DNA of 64,000 nt from the NCBI GenBank assembly GCA_039707655.1, contig CM077668.1:398811630-398875629 (forward strand), in the 5' to 3' direction. Origin of the DNA: Elymus sibiricus. Lineage: Eukaryota; Streptophyta; Magnoliopsida; Poales; Poaceae. Positions 11,944 to 23,200 of the stretch are shown here, in pieces (within the stretch, counting starts at the first letter, position 1; the number at the start of each line of letters is the position of its first letter). A program made the position numbers and the translations under genes. Under the pieces are notes generated by a model that had not been told where the DNA came from, did no database searches, and was given only the letters and a program-made list of their open reading frames with translations.

Positions 11944-12910
11944 GACAGTTCCACTTTCCCCTCCTTCTGCAACCGTAGAAAGTCGAAAGGGAGGCGACCA
12001 GGTTCCCAGCGTCGACCGCCGACGAGGCTACGGATTCCCTGCCCCTCCTTCCGTCGCTCCGGCGGCGGAAGGGGGAGGAAACGCCGGTTCTCTTCCCGTT
12101 TGTAGATAGCTGTAGGGTTAGGTTTTCGTTTGGCTTCGTCCGGGTGGTGGCGGCGGAGCAGCGTCTAATAAATTTTCCTCAACTCCGATTCCTCCACGGC
12201 GGCGCTTCTGGCGGCATCATGGAGTTGGGGACGTGTCTTCCCGAAGTCTCCTTCGAGCGACGGGATCTGGTGTGGGTGGGCGAGATGTGCGGGACGGTGG
12301 CGTTGATCTCGTCCTTCCTGTTTGTTCACCGGCTTCTCCATCGGCTCGGCAGCGCTTCCTCCAGCGCCTACGAGTGGCCGAGAGATCTTTTACAGGAGTT
12401 TCGTGGTCGGCTGCGGTCGGCTTCGTGGTGATCTCGGCGGCCGGCGAGAGGTTTGGTTCTCCAGTGCGTGGTGGTTGGTCTGAGGCAGTAGCTCCGGCAA
12501 ATCTCCTTCGACTTCGTTGGATGGAGCAACCGGTGCTGGGGCTGAGACGCACGGAGATTTACCCCGGTCGACGCGCCACGTGGACAGTGCTTCTCCTTTC
12601 GCGGCGAGGATCTTCATCGACTCACAAAGCCAGCTGCGGCGATGGTGTGTTTTCAGTTTCTGGGATTGCGGAGGCCCGTGTCTTCTTCCCGTGGCTGTTT
12701 CGACGGCGGCGGTGGCCGGCAATGGGCGTTGGTTGGTTTGCAGTGAAGTTGCCCAAGGACGTGATTGTATTTTCTCCTTGTAGTGGGGACTTTTTTGCAG
12801 TTGTACTGGGATGCCTGTACTCTCGCGGGTTCTCTTGTAGTTTCTGTGTATGCCACATTTGGCCTTGTTTGTTTTTAAGGAACATGCAGAAAATTTCTCA
12901 AAAAAAAAAA
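11944..12910 (+). mobile_element. Poly(A) retroposon, non-autonomous LINE-type
   Basis: 967 bp ending in an 11-A tail (12900-12910). It is flanked by a 15-bp target duplication, GATAGGTATACATAG at 11929-11943 and GATAGGTACACATAG at 12911-12925, with one mismatch. The body is GC-rich and resembles a 5' untranslated region, in contrast to AT-rich flanks. The overlapping frames inside it show no reverse transcriptase or other known domain. Long target duplications with a 3' A tail are the product of target-primed reverse transcription by a LINE. It could alternatively be a processed host transcript. Confidence 0.75.
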
Positions 12911-12925
12911 GATAGGTACACATAG

Positions 12926-13937
12926 ATGCTTATCTTACTATCACCATTTATGGTTTGTAGTATATTGATAATTTTTAGATTAAATATTCTCTCTGACTCA
13001 CTCTCTTCAAAGCTTATTCATGCTAATCATGTCCGTGCTACTGTGTATCATCTTGTATTTTATATATTTCCACTCCTTATATGAATCACCAACTATTAAT
13101 TATATATATATATATTTAAATTTTATCTTATGAATTTCATATGGAGTGAAAATAATATTAGCCAATTGTATTTTATTTCCTATTCAGAACCCCAATTTCA
13201 TACCTATAGTATGCTTATATTCTTCACCTAGTAAGAATTTGATGTACTATGGGTTATTAAGTAAACTTGTTCTCTTTATCATATCAACCTAGAGTTTTAT
13301 CTGCCATGTATTTTCATAAACATCTTGGTTCAACTACAGTTGTACGACGTTGTTATCTCCACATCTTTTTTTTTTGCGGTATGTCGACGAACGTGGTGAT
13401 TTCTTTTCCGGTCATGTTAATATAAAATATAAATAAACAGAATCGGCCGCACTGTAATAATTTGGATTGAGAGCCACCATGATATACAAATATATATTTC
13501 AACATAATTTTGTGCCGTCTTTTTCCTACTGATAGCTTTATTATAATATAATTGAGTAGTCACTGCCAAAATAAATTGAATAAACTGATGATTAGATGCA
13601 TGTATTTTATTATAGCTTTGGCGTGTGTGATGGGTCCTTACGAACGTTATCTTTCTTGCTGTCTTAACCTCTAAATGCACCGTGCTTTGATTTTAGTTGA
13701 TCCATTTTAATAATCTTTTCAGGGTCCAATTTTTACTGTTGTTACTAATGAATATATTTCATACTACATTCTAGTGCTGTGGTTATATGTCATCTTAATC
13801 ATCCTTTGGGCTGACTTCTTACCACTCACTAATTATTCTTATCTTCCTACAATGCATGGACGTCCTATTGCATGTGGAGATGACATAATCTATTTGTATA
13901 GAATTGATGCATATGGTGGTCAGTTCGTGTGATCTCT
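12926..13937. other. AT-rich non-coding stretch
   Basis: About 1 kb of low-complexity AT-rich DNA, including a TA run near 13100. No gene or terminal repeats recognised. Confidence 0.5.
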
Positions 13938-13949
13938 ACATTGTCGTGA

Positions 13950-14011
13950 TGTTGTGGGCTTCTTCTACAATGAAATCTTAACAGGTGCCTTGCTAATCTT
14001 TTAAAAAAAAA
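13950..14011 (+). mobile_element. 62-bp 5'-truncated LINE-type tail
   Basis: A 62-bp segment ending in ten A is bracketed by a perfect 12-bp target duplication ACATTGTCGTGA (13938-13949 and 14012-14023). This is a severely truncated target-primed insertion. Confidence 0.7.
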
Positions 14012-14023
14012 ACATTGTCGTGA

Positions 14024-15774
14024 CTAAGAATATAGTATCTCTTTTTTTCTTCAAAAAGGAGGGATAATCCCTGCCCTCTGCTTTGGATGATGCATGCAGC
14101 CAAGGGCACATCATTGAAGTAGATTCTTCTTTTCTCTAAAAAAAATCCCTTGAAATACATGCAATCCTTATTCCATAACGGAATGTTTCCCTCGAAGTCT
14201 ACTTCAGCTAAATCATTATTATCTATTGCTATTTTTAAAACCGGCTTCTTTTTCTTATCGGTTTCTCCCGAGCTGTGAGGGAAACCTTGATATCTTAGAT
14301 TTTGCTTGTGGGCCCAAAAGATAAGAATTAGATTTTACGCCATCCGAGACATAAGATTTTTCTGATTACCACTCGTGAGGACCAAATCATCATATTTGTT
14401 TCTCAAGAGCTTGGTCTTCCAAAGCCCAAGGATTCAACAAAGATGCTCGAGGGCCATGCAATGAAATCTAGACTTACATCTTGCCATACATCCATAAGTT
14501 TCTTGTACAAAACAATCAAGGCGCCATTCACACCAAATTTTGTACTTATGTAGACTTGAGTCAATTCATGTGATGCAAATTGCGTTGGCAAGCCGGGTGG
14601 AGCATGTGTGTCATGCTCGCGCTTGTGTTTGCTGACTTGGGTCGCCATCTATCCAAACATCTTCATGGCGTTCCCACGTTGTCGCTTCTCGCCAGATCGA
14701 TGTTGATGTATTGGACTTGTCGATTTTGCCAAGTCAGGCTCGTCTTGTAAGAACTTGTAATTTCCGTGTCAATGGCAAGGGAATAACCTGGTTTGAAATC
14801 GCCATAAGGACTTGTTTTAGACATTGCCGGGTGGACTCGCTTAAAACCTTGCCGCAGACTCACGACGACTTTGTGTGTTCATCAACTTCTTGCCGGTGCG
14901 AGATCGATCGCGGTTGTCGCTCAAACTCATTAAAAAAAACTGAACATATCTTAGCTGCTGTCAAGGAAGAAAAAATGAAGTGCAGATTAAAAGGAGAAAT
15001 ATATAATAATGATGGGGGTTGTTGATTGGTAGTAGGATGTGATATGATGCACGTCCAAAGAATATTGAGTTCACATTGGGTACGGACCAGTCTCTGTTTG
15101 TTTAGCTTGTGTTTCAAGGAAACCAGGATCAACATCCCTGGTTAATTCAATCGTGGTCGGGTTTGTTCGGCGCAACGCAGGCGGGCGGCCAGCCGCGCAT
15201 ATTATCGGTGGTGATCACGAGGGCAGGCAGGCAGGGCACACGATCCGCGCCGATCTGAGCACCAAAAGCCGCCACCGAAAACGTTGCAGGGGCAGAGACA
15301 GGCCCCATGGATCCGTCTTTCCTGGCCTAACAGTGCTGCGGGCACGCAAGAGGCAACGAGCAGCTGGATGGAGAAGACCCGGCTGGATTCGGGGCTTTGG
15401 GCGTCGGTCCTCACCACATTCTTTCTCATGCAAAGCCATCACGTACGCGAGAAGCCATGGCCACATCCATGCATGCTTCATTGATTGAGCTGTGCAGCTT
15501 AGATGGTAGGTACGTCGACCGGCGTACCCGACGATCCCGCGGAGGAAAGCGCGCCCGGCAGCTTCCCGAACAGGGACTGCTCGTTCGGCGAGGAAAGATT
15601 GCATACCGGCATCCTACTTGCACGCGGCCACTGCCAATGCTGCTTTCTCCTTTAATTTCCGGTGCTACCTAGGCATCAGATACACAAATTCAGAAGGGAA
15701 CTGAAAATGTTGAGACATTGTGCGTCTAAGATTTAAAGTTTATAGCCGACATATAAATTGAGATTCAATCTGAT
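14024..15774. other. Intergenic stretch, no confirmed gene
   Basis: 14040-14125 looks like the T-headed (minus-strand) end of another retroposon, with TTTTTTTCTTCAAAAAGGAG followed by a short GC segment, but I cannot find its duplication. 15150-15670 is GC-rich with overlapping frames on both strands and no recognised domain. Nothing else can be supported. Confidence 0.4.
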
Positions 15775-15873
15775 TGTGAACACCATCGAATCCAGTTCAA
15801 CCGGTAAAATGTTTGGTGTCATTCACTGTTGGATTCGTCCCTCTCTTTTTTCTCTTGCGTTATAGAAGATCCA

Positions 15874-16567
15874 AAAAAAATTTGTGCGTCTCTCATTCCT
15901 TTGTCTCTCCTCCAAGGAAAGGCGGCTAGGGTTTCTGCCTCTCGTCGACGGCGGCGCCGATTTGCCACGTCTCTTGTGGCCTTAGGGCCATGGGTGCGCG
16001 GTAGATCCCGGCCCTTGCCGGCGGGAGGGCTCCGTTTTTAGGTGTTTCTTCAAGTTTTGTTAAGGTTTGTATCCTGCTCAGGAAGATGAGACTGCGGCGG
16101 CTTCTTGAAGATGGAATAAGGTTTTCCCCGCCTAGCCCCCGTCCTGGTGGTGCGTCTAGCATCGTCGGAGGGGGTGTGGAGGTGTGTCTCCGGCGAATCT
16201 CGTGGGATTCGGTTGGTGGTTGTCTTTGGTGGATCTGCTCGGGTCTGGTCTTTGTTCGTCTTTGTTCATGTGTCTTCGGGTTGAATCCTTCCGATCTCAG
16301 TTTCTTTTCATCGGTGGCGGTTGCTGTTCTGGTGCGTTGGTCCTATGCGGCCTTAGCACGACGACTTTCCGACTGTCTACTATAACAAGTTGTGCCAGGC
16401 TCCGGCGAGGGAGGGGCGATGACGGCGGCGCGCCTTCGGCTCGGCTCAGTGCTAGTAGTCGTCGCTAGGTGGTCTACGAATTTGGATGTAATTTTTGTTA
16501 TTTCTTGTGTTCGCTGTACTGTCATGATTGCAGATGAATAGATTGAAAGTTTCCCGCAAAGAAATGA
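15874..16567 (+). mobile_element. Retroposon inserted in tandem unit A
   Basis: 694 bp flanked by an 8-bp duplication AAGATCCA (15866-15873 and 16568-16575). The uninterrupted target, AAAGATCCAATTTTAATC, is present at about 16839 in unit B. The body is GC-rich with a leader-like start (CTAGGGTTTCTGCC) and ends TTTCCCGCAAAGAAATG, a degenerate A-rich tail. It encodes no reverse transcriptase. It is interpreted as a non-autonomous LINE-mobilised element. Confidence 0.75.
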
Positions 16568-16870
16568 AAGATCCAATTTTAATCTAACTAAAATTCGAAG
16601 AAAAAAAATGATCTAACATTTTGTGGCATCTTTTATCGTTGTTGTTGATTTGTTTTTTTATAACCTTTTGTTTAGAAGAGTTTTAACATATATTTTAATG
16701 AAAATTTTGGCATATGTTTTAGCATTTTTCTTCTTTTATAGTACTGTTGAGATCGTGAACACCATCGAATACAGTTCAACTAGTAAATGTTTGGTATCAT
16801 TCGCTGTCGGATTCGTCCCCCTTTTTTTCCTTTCATAAAAGATCCAATTTTAATCTAACTAAAATCCCAA

Positions 16871-16958
16871 AAACAATGATCTAATATTATGTGCCATGAT
16901 CGATGGTGCAACTTAAACAATGATCTAATATTATGTGCCATGATCGATGGTGCAACTT
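16871..16958. repeat. Perfect 44-bp tandem duplication
   Basis: 16871-16914 and 16915-16958 are identical by eye and adjacent. Unit A has a single related stretch at about 16608, so this duplication arose after the larger one. Confidence 0.9.
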
Positions 16959-17040
16959 TTATCGTTGTTGCTGATTTGGTTTTTTAGTTTTATAACTTTT
17001 TGTTTAGAAGAGTTTTAACATATTTTGTAATGGGAATTTG

Positions 17041-17724
17041 AGAGCAACTAATTGAGGAGTGCTCGTTCGGGAGGTCACCTGGGGTGGGCTGAGAGCGCGC
17101 CCCGCCGCCACGTGTCGCGCTCTGGGTGCTCCCTCCAATTTTTATTTTTTTTATATTTCCGCACATGTTTTCGGCTTTTTAGATGCTTTTCCTTTTCAAT
17201 TTTTTTTTGGCTTTTCTGTTTTTCACGGTCTTTCTTAACTTTTTGTGTGAAAAAACATGTTTTTTTTTCTTCCGCGAGAGCCACGGACGTGCCTCTCGGA
17301 AACGAAAAAATGCATTTTCTTTAGTTTCGCGAGAGGCACGGATTTGCTTACGCGAGAGGCACGGCCGTGCCTCTCGGAAACGAAAAAAAGCGTTTTCATT
17401 TTTTTTCCTTCCACGCGAAAAAAACGCGTTTTCTTTTTTTTCCTTCAGCGAGAGGCACGGATTTGCTTCTGCGAGAGGCACGGCCGTGCGTCTCGAAAAT
17501 GAAAAAAAAAACGTGTTTTCTTCTGGTGGAGGCGCGGGTTTGCTTCTTCGGTTTTTTCATGAAAAAAATAGTTTGTCAAAACCTATCAACATGGGATTTA
17601 GTTTTAAAGATCTCGACGCGAGAAATCCAACGATGAAAACGGTTTGAGATTTGGACGCACGGTTTAAGAGATAAAACATTTTGAACAAACGGATCTACGA
17701 AAAAGGAAAAACTTAGTGATTTCA
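17041..17724. mobile_element. Unclassified insertion with GAGAGGCAC palindromes in tandem unit B
   Basis: Comparison with unit A delimits about 680 bp of foreign sequence. The flanks GGAATTTG (17033-17040) and GGAATTCTGG (17726-17735) look like an imperfect 8-9 bp target duplication, which would fit a Mutator-type element, but clear terminal inverted repeats are not visible. Inside, CGAGAGGCACGG and its complement alternate. They form a perfect 24-bp palindrome at 17353-17376 and a one-mismatch copy at 17472-17495. The frames across it are repeat artefacts. Confidence 0.5.
17353..17376. repeat. 24-bp perfect palindrome
   Basis: Reads CGAGAGGCACGG followed directly by its exact reverse complement. 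A second copy with one mismatch lies at 17472-17495, about 119 bp on, so the palindrome is part of a ~120-bp imperfect tandem repeat. Confidence 0.9.
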
Positions 17725-17912
17725 CGGAATTCTGGCATGTTTTTTTAGCATTTTTCTTCTTTTATAGTAGTATTTTAACCTTTTGGTTACAACCGTGTGA
17801 TAGTGTGGGTCATTGCTTTCGGTCGTGTCCACTCCGAGGGAAGGCCCGTGTAATGCCTATTTGAATGATCAGCAAACATCTTAGAGGAGGCCCGTCCTAG
17901 TTTCAGACACAG

Positions 17913-19485
17913 GGCACTGAAGCGGTAAAATCCCGTAACCCCCGACCCTCGCGTCACCCGAGGCGGGCGACTCGGGGGAAACCCTGCTCGCCAGCGGCTC
18001 GTCCCCCACCTCCCGCCCACCCCGCCTCGCCATCGCCGGAGGGCCGGCCGGCGAAGCCGCACCGGGCCCTGCGAAGGCGGCGGCGGGGCCGTTTCCCCTC
18101 TCTCTCGCCCCCTGACCTTCCCCTCCGCCACTCGCCCCGCAGATCCCTCCATGGCGGCGCCGGCGGCCTCCACCGGCGGCGAGGGTGGCCTTCCCCGGCG
18201 TCTCATCCCCAGCGCGTTGGCTGCTCGGGTGGCCTACCCCCGGCTGCGACTCCTCTGCTGCAGTCCGCCCCAGATGGGATCTGAGGTCCCCCCGGCCGGT
18301 CGTGGTGCTCCCCGGCCGTCCTTCGTGGTGGCCGGGCGCGCCCTACTCGCTGCGGCTCCCCACCCCCCGACCCTCCCCATCCCCTGGTTCGGCTTCGGTC
18401 CGACTTCTTCGGGAGGCGGCCATGGAGGTGCCTGGTTGTGCCCGGCGGCGGCTGCTTCCTGCAGCGCGCCGGCCGGGAGGTTTGGCTGCCCATGAGTCTC
18501 CTTCACCACCCACCCACCCCCGGCAGGGGCGGCTTCGGCCTGGCGACCATGGGCCTGCGCCTCCTCCTGTGTCCATGGCCGGCCAGCACGGCTTTGGATC
18601 CGACGCGTCCTAGGAGTTGCGCTCTTTCCGGCTCCCTTCGCTCGTTGGCTTCTTGGCATCTCCACACCACCATCACCCTGCTGGTGCCCTTGGTTGGCCG
18701 TCCATCCCGGCGCATCATCGATTCCGGCACGCTTCGAGAGCTGCGTCCCCTTCCAGCTCTTTGAGCCCGCTGGCGTCCCTCCTGCTCCGATCCCGGTGGC
18801 CTAAATCTGTGCTCCCTTCCGGATTTTGGCTCGCCTGGGTCTCCGGCCACTGTCGCATCCCGTCACCTTCACTCCACTCAGCCACACAACCTCGCCCTCC
18901 TCCGAGGCTCGCGCGTCCGGCGGCGCCCGGTGCCTCCTTCGGTGTCGGGCGTGGCTCCCCTTCTTGCAGTTGCAGCTCCGGCCTATGCCCAACTTCCTCT
19001 TCTCTGGTTCGTGCTCTGACGGCTTGGGATTGCTCAGATTTTGGCCATGGAGAAATCCCTGCATCCTATGCTGGCAGCGGCGACACCTGCGGGTGCCGTC
19101 CCCTTCTTGGAGGCACTGTCATGGCCGTTATCTGTGCCCCTCTTCGAGCATCAGGGGAAACCCTAGGTCCGGTTTTTCGGATCGAACGACGACGGCGTTT
19201 TTGGTGTCGTTCTCCTTCGTGAAGGTGTCGTCTTGTTTGCTCGCGGCGTCCTCGGTGCTGGATTTGGAGATGTTGGTCGTTTAGTTGTTGGTTGGACTGC
19301 TCCTCTGGTCGGCGAGTTTAGCAGTGTTTTCTTTATTTGGGTCGAGCATCTCATGTCTCTCTGTTTCGGGCACCATGTTCACGTCCCTTGCGTCCGTGCC
19401 ATGTGTTGTACCACCTCTTGTACTCATTTTAACTTCTTCTTCTATCAATGAAATGATACGCAAGCTTTGCGTATTCGCGAAAAAA
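17913..19485 (+). mobile_element. 1.57-kb non-autonomous LINE-type retroposon
   Basis: Flanked by a 14-bp duplication with one mismatch: AGTTTCAGACACAG at 17899-17912 and AGTTTTAGACACAG at 19486-19499. The 3' end has AATGAAATG followed by a small hairpin (ACGCAAG...CTTTGCGT) and a short A run, as in plant LINE tails. The body is strongly GC-rich with several overlapping 100-200 codon frames on both strands, none with a recognisable RT, endonuclease or other domain. A second, minus-strand family member at 22723-23200 shares its 3' third, so this is a family rather than a single processed transcript. Confidence 0.75.
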
Positions 19486-19499
19486 AGTTTTAGACACAG

Positions 19500-20990
19500 A
19501 AGGTGTGTTTCGTTTGGGAATCTCCAGTATAACGCTCGTTGGGGCGCTGCCATGTGCCGCCCGCAGTGACGCCTACGAACGGCTCGCTGCATGGTGCGGT
19601 AACCGGGCCGCCCCAGTAACCAGCTGTTGCATCATGATGACGTCATGTGCGTCTTTTCATTTGTCTTCACATTTTTATTTTCCTTTTTCCTTTGTTTACT
19701 TCTGTTTATATTTCATAATATTTTATATATAATACAAAAAGAACTTTACATAAGAATTTAAAAAAAAAATAGTCATGCATTGAAAATGTTAAACGTGTAA
19801 ATATAAATGTTAATCATGTGTAGGAAAAATGTTAGTTACAATAAAAATGTCATGTTTTACAAAAATGTATGTGAACTAAATATATGTTTACACAATATAT
19901 AAAAAATGTTTCATATCTTCAGAAAAATGTAAGTATCATTTTAAAGAATGGTTCACGAGTTTCCAAAATGTTTCCTGACATTGTCAAAAAAATGTATACA
20001 ACGTAAAAATATGTTTTGCACTGTATAAAAAATGTTTTGTACTCTCTCCAATCCATATTACTTGTCGCTCAAACGGATATATCTAGCACTGAAATATGTC
20101 TAGATACATTCGTTTCAGCCACAAGTAATATGGATCGGAGGGAATACCATTAAAAAAATGTACATGCATTTAAAAAATCCGGCGATTGAAAAACATGTTC
20201 GGGACATTTCAAAAATATTTATACAATGTAAAAAAATGGCCCCGTAGGTTAAAAAAATGTTTACCTCCATTAAAACAATGTACAACTTGTATTTGGGAAA
20301 AATATCACTATGTATTTAAAAATATATACATCATGCATTTAAAAAATGTATAAAGTATATCATAAAAATGTTTCGCGTGTGCTCTAAGAATGAACATTGT
20401 GTACTAAAAGAAAGAAGGCATGTGTGACAAAAAAAAGACAAAAGACACAAAAAGAAAAGCAAAAAACCAAACAAAACATGATAAATCAAGAAAGAAAGAA
20501 ATAAAAGCAAAATATATCAAAGAAATAAAAAAAGAAAAATAAATATAAGCAATGAGAAAACCAAAAAAAGAAAACTGAAGAGAACCGGTGAAAAAAAATA
20601 AAACCAAAGAAAAAAGAAAAAGAAACCGAATAAGAAAAAGAAAACCAGACCTACATGAAACAGCGAAGAAAACCCAAAAATACCACTGAAAAAACTAAAA
20701 AAACAGAGCAAAATGAAGAAGTAAAGGAAAACTGAATTAAACCGATGAAACAACAAATAAAACCTAATAAGGAAAAAGGAAAGAAAACGAAAAAAAAAAA
20801 GGAAAACCCTACGTACAGGAAGGTACAGCGCGCATCAAAGGAACCTCCCTACTGGGCCAGGCTGCTAGACATCGTCTATATCTCGCCATACGCGACGTAA
20901 AACAGCCGTCGCCCGTGCAGGCCCCTGTTCATGGGCCAGCTAGGCCGCAGGCCCCTGGCGCACTGCACAAAATAATTTACAAACACGCAT
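19500..20990. other. AT-rich degenerate repeat block
   Basis: 19770-20400 is built from degenerate units with the core AAAAATGT, and 20400-20810 is an almost pure A/G-rich strand. 20815-20990 is a short GC island with CAGGCCCCTG repeated at 20919 and 20948. No gene; the T/F-rich minus-strand frames are composition artefacts. A Stowaway MITE sits at 20042-20144. Confidence 0.6.
20042..20144. mobile_element. Stowaway MITE, 103 bp
   Basis: TA target duplications at 20040-20041 and 20145-20146 flank terminal inverted repeats (CTCTCTCCAATCCATATTAC versus TTCCCTCCGATCCATATTAC). The CTCCCTCCG-type terminus and TA target are diagnostic of Stowaway (Tc1/mariner) MITEs. Confidence 0.9.
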
Positions 20991-21050
20991 GAGTTGCAGT
21001 GGCCTGAGCTGTTTGCCGAGCTCAAAGCGGCGCGGGTTTGAATCCTGTTG
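20991..21050 (+). other. tRNA-like module (A box and B box)
   Basis: AGTGGCCTGAGCTG near 20998 resembles an RNA polymerase III A box. GGGTTTGAATCC at 21034-21045 is a good B box at tRNA-like spacing, followed by T-rich sequence. It is not a plausible functional tRNA gene and is best read as a tRNA-derived head of a repeat. Confidence 0.45.
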
Positions 21051-21087
21051 ACAACATATTTTTTGCTTTCTTTTTTTAGAAAAATGT

Positions 21088-21742
21088 TTATACTTCCAAA
21101 GTATTCTAACTATATATATTACAAAACATACTTTAGATAAAACATTTGAAAAAATGTTAATCAACAATTTTTAAAAGTATAATGTGTATGGAAAAAATAT
21201 TTCTCATGTATACAAAAAATATATATAAAACAATATGTATGAAAAAACATGTGTATATAAAAAATGTTTGCCATGTATACAAAAAAAACCAATGTGTATG
21301 AAAAAACTCAATCATGTATACGAAAAATATACAATGTTTATGAGAAAGGTTGATCATGTATACGAAAAATATACAATGTGTATGACAAAGGATGATCGTG
21401 TATTTAAGAAATGTTAATCAAGCATTTCAAAAAAATGTTAATCTTGCATTTAAAAAAATGTTAATGAGGAATTTGGAAAATTTTAACTCTGTATAGAAAA
21501 AAAAGGTTGAGCATGTGTTTGAAAAAATGTTAATACTGTATTTGAAAAAATGTCAAATGTGTATGGAAAAATGTGTTTATACTTCCAAAATATTCTAAAT
21601 ATATATATTACAAAAAAAAACTTTACATTAAACATTTGAAAAATGTTAATCAAGAATTTTAAAAAGTAAAATGTGTATAGAAAAAATATTTCTCTTGTAT
21701 ACAAAAAAATATGTATGAAAAAAGATTTGTATATAAAAAAAG
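21088..21742. repeat. Direct duplication of ~170 bp, 490 bp apart
   Basis: 21088-21262 and 21575-21742 run in parallel (TTCCAAAGTATTCTAA versus TTCCAAAATATTCTAA, then AATATTTCTC and TTGTATAC-type blocks). Between them are several GTGTATGAAAAA / ATGTATACGAAAAATATAC units. Confidence 0.7.
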
Positions 21743-21917
21743 GAGTAGCCCGGTGCACGTAGCTCTCACTTGCGCAGGGTTCAGGGAAGGGTCCGATTAC
21801 TTTGCCTCTTTTGTACGGAGCTTTTCCCTACATTTCTGCAAGAGGCTGTTTTCAGAACTCGAACCCGTGACCTCATGGTCACAAGGCAAACAGCTTTACC
21901 GATGCGCCAAGTTGAAC
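21741..21917 (-). mobile_element. Au SINE
   Basis: The minus strand has the Au head TTGGCGCATCGGTAAAGCTG (A box) and GTCACGGGTTCGAGTTC (B box). It is followed by the characteristic GCCTCTTGCAGAAATGTAGG and a 3' end near CGTGCACCGGGCTAC. Au SINEs are tRNA-derived, widespread in Triticeae and mobilised by LINE enzymes. This copy is diverged and is carried inside a larger duplicated repeat. Confidence 0.88.
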
Positions 21918-22640
21918 AATTTTATAAAAGTAAAACAAATGTTTTAAAAACTCGAATATTATTTAAACAATGCAACTAAATTTGAAATTTCAAACTTTCT
22001 TTAGAAAAAGCGAACAAATTTTAAATATGTGCACATTTTTGGAAGTTGCGAACAATTTTTAGAAATTTCTAACAACTTTTGAAATGCAAATACTTTTGAA
22101 TTCGTGAATAAAATTCTAAAAGTAGGAATTTTTTTAGAAATTTCAAGCAAATTATGAAACCGAGAACATTTTTTTAAACTCCTGAACATTGTTTGAAACC
22201 AAGAACATTTTTGAAAAATGGGCACATTTTTGGAAGTTACAGATGATTTTAGAAATTTTGAACAGTTATTGAAACCACAATTGTTTTTGAATTTGTGGAC
22301 AAAATTTGAAAAGGGAACATTTTTTAAATTCCAAACAAAATTTTAAAAACCACAAACATTTTTGAATTTATTAAATTTTTAAAATAAGTTGTTTTTAATT
22401 GTGAACCATATTCGAAATTTTGAAACAGTTTTTAAAAAAACTTGAAAAAGAAAAAAAAGGAATTTTAAAAAGAAACAGAAAAAACGAAAAAATGCTAAGG
22501 AAAAATGGGAAAATCAAATAAAAATTAGAAAACCCCTATTCAGGAATCTTCTAGAAGGCTCCCAAAACCGAAACCTCGTAGTTGTCTAAGCAGGCTGACC
22601 CAACTGATCGCTAGCTCTGTGCGAAGGTCCGACATTTCGA
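21741..22640. repeat. Duplicated ~900-bp repeat, copy 1
   Basis: Collinear with 24390-25300. Both have an Au SINE, then AACAATTTTATAAAAG, then a long series of GAACATTTTTGAAA-like units. Both then have an A-rich run and CAGGAATCTT...AGAAGGCTCCCAAAACC, and end with CCCAACTGATCGCTAG and GCTAGCTCTGTGCG. It is probably two copies of one unclassified element or a segmental duplication. Confidence 0.8.
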
Positions 22641-22722
22641 TGCTTAATGAGTCATATAGGAAATTCCTTTCGTTTGAGCCCCAACTAGCAAAGACACGGC
22701 TACAAATTTGATAAGTTGTCGT

Positions 22723-23200
22723 TGTTTGTGTTATTATAGTCATTGCTTTTTTACGTAAATAGCAAACCTTGCACATCTTTTCATTGATGGTACAATACAT
22801 GGAATGAACACACGAAGACGTGTGCATGGTACCCGAAGCAGAGAGACAATGAATGCTTGGCTCGAACAGAGAAAATAACACAGCTAAACCCACCAAGCTT
22901 GGAACTAGAACGGTATGCCGAACCATCACAACATCCAACATCTCCAAAGCCAACACCGGGGATGCCACGAGCGAGCAAGATAGCGTCTTCAAGAAGGGGT
23001 ACAACGCCCACGTCGCCGCCATCCAATCCGAAGAACCGGACCTAGGCTTTCCCCCGGTGCTCCAAGAGGGGCATGGATAAAGGTCGTGCCAACGCCTCGA
23101 AGAAGGGAAACGGGACTTGTGAGTCCTTCCACTGCCAACGTCGGCAGGCCGAGCGGGGATTTCACAACGAGGTGCTAGATGCATAGGGCGTCTAAGGAGC
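22723..23200 (-). mobile_element. LINE-type retroposon, 5'-truncated, same family as 17913-19485
   Basis: On the minus strand this aligns with 19050-19485. It shares CCTAGGTCCGGTT...TTCGGAT, GGTGTTGG/GGTGCTGG...TTTGGAGATGTTGG, TCTCTCTGCTTCGGG and the tail CAATGAAAAGATG with a hairpin and A run (T run at 22748-22753). I could not identify a target duplication, and the 5' limit is approximate. Confidence 0.72.

Larger units (their letters stand above)
15775..17768. repeat. Tandemly duplicated ~270-bp unit, each copy carrying its own insertion
   Basis: Unit A comprises 15775-15873 plus 16576-16750. Unit B comprises 16757-17040 plus about 17731-17768. Both share the opening GTGAACACCATCGAAT, then GATCCAATTTTAATCTAAC, then TTTAGAAGAGTTTTAACATA, and close with AGCATTTTTCTTCTTTTATA. 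Aligning the two copies exposes a retroposon in unit A and a different insertion in unit B, and each copy shows the empty site of the other. Confidence 0.75.

Noticed and set aside
12233..12925. 230-codon frame and the opposing 177-codon frame
   Set aside because: Both lie in the poly(A) retroposon 11944-12910, and the plus frame even reads through the A tail and target duplication. No domain.
17183..17647. 154-codon frame rich in Phe/Arg/Ser
   Set aside because: Produced by T-runs alternating with the GAGAGGCAC palindromes of the unclassified element.
18151..19284. Several 100-200 codon frames on both strands
   Set aside because: Inside the GC-rich LINE-type retroposon. They overlap one another on both strands and match no RT or endonuclease motif.
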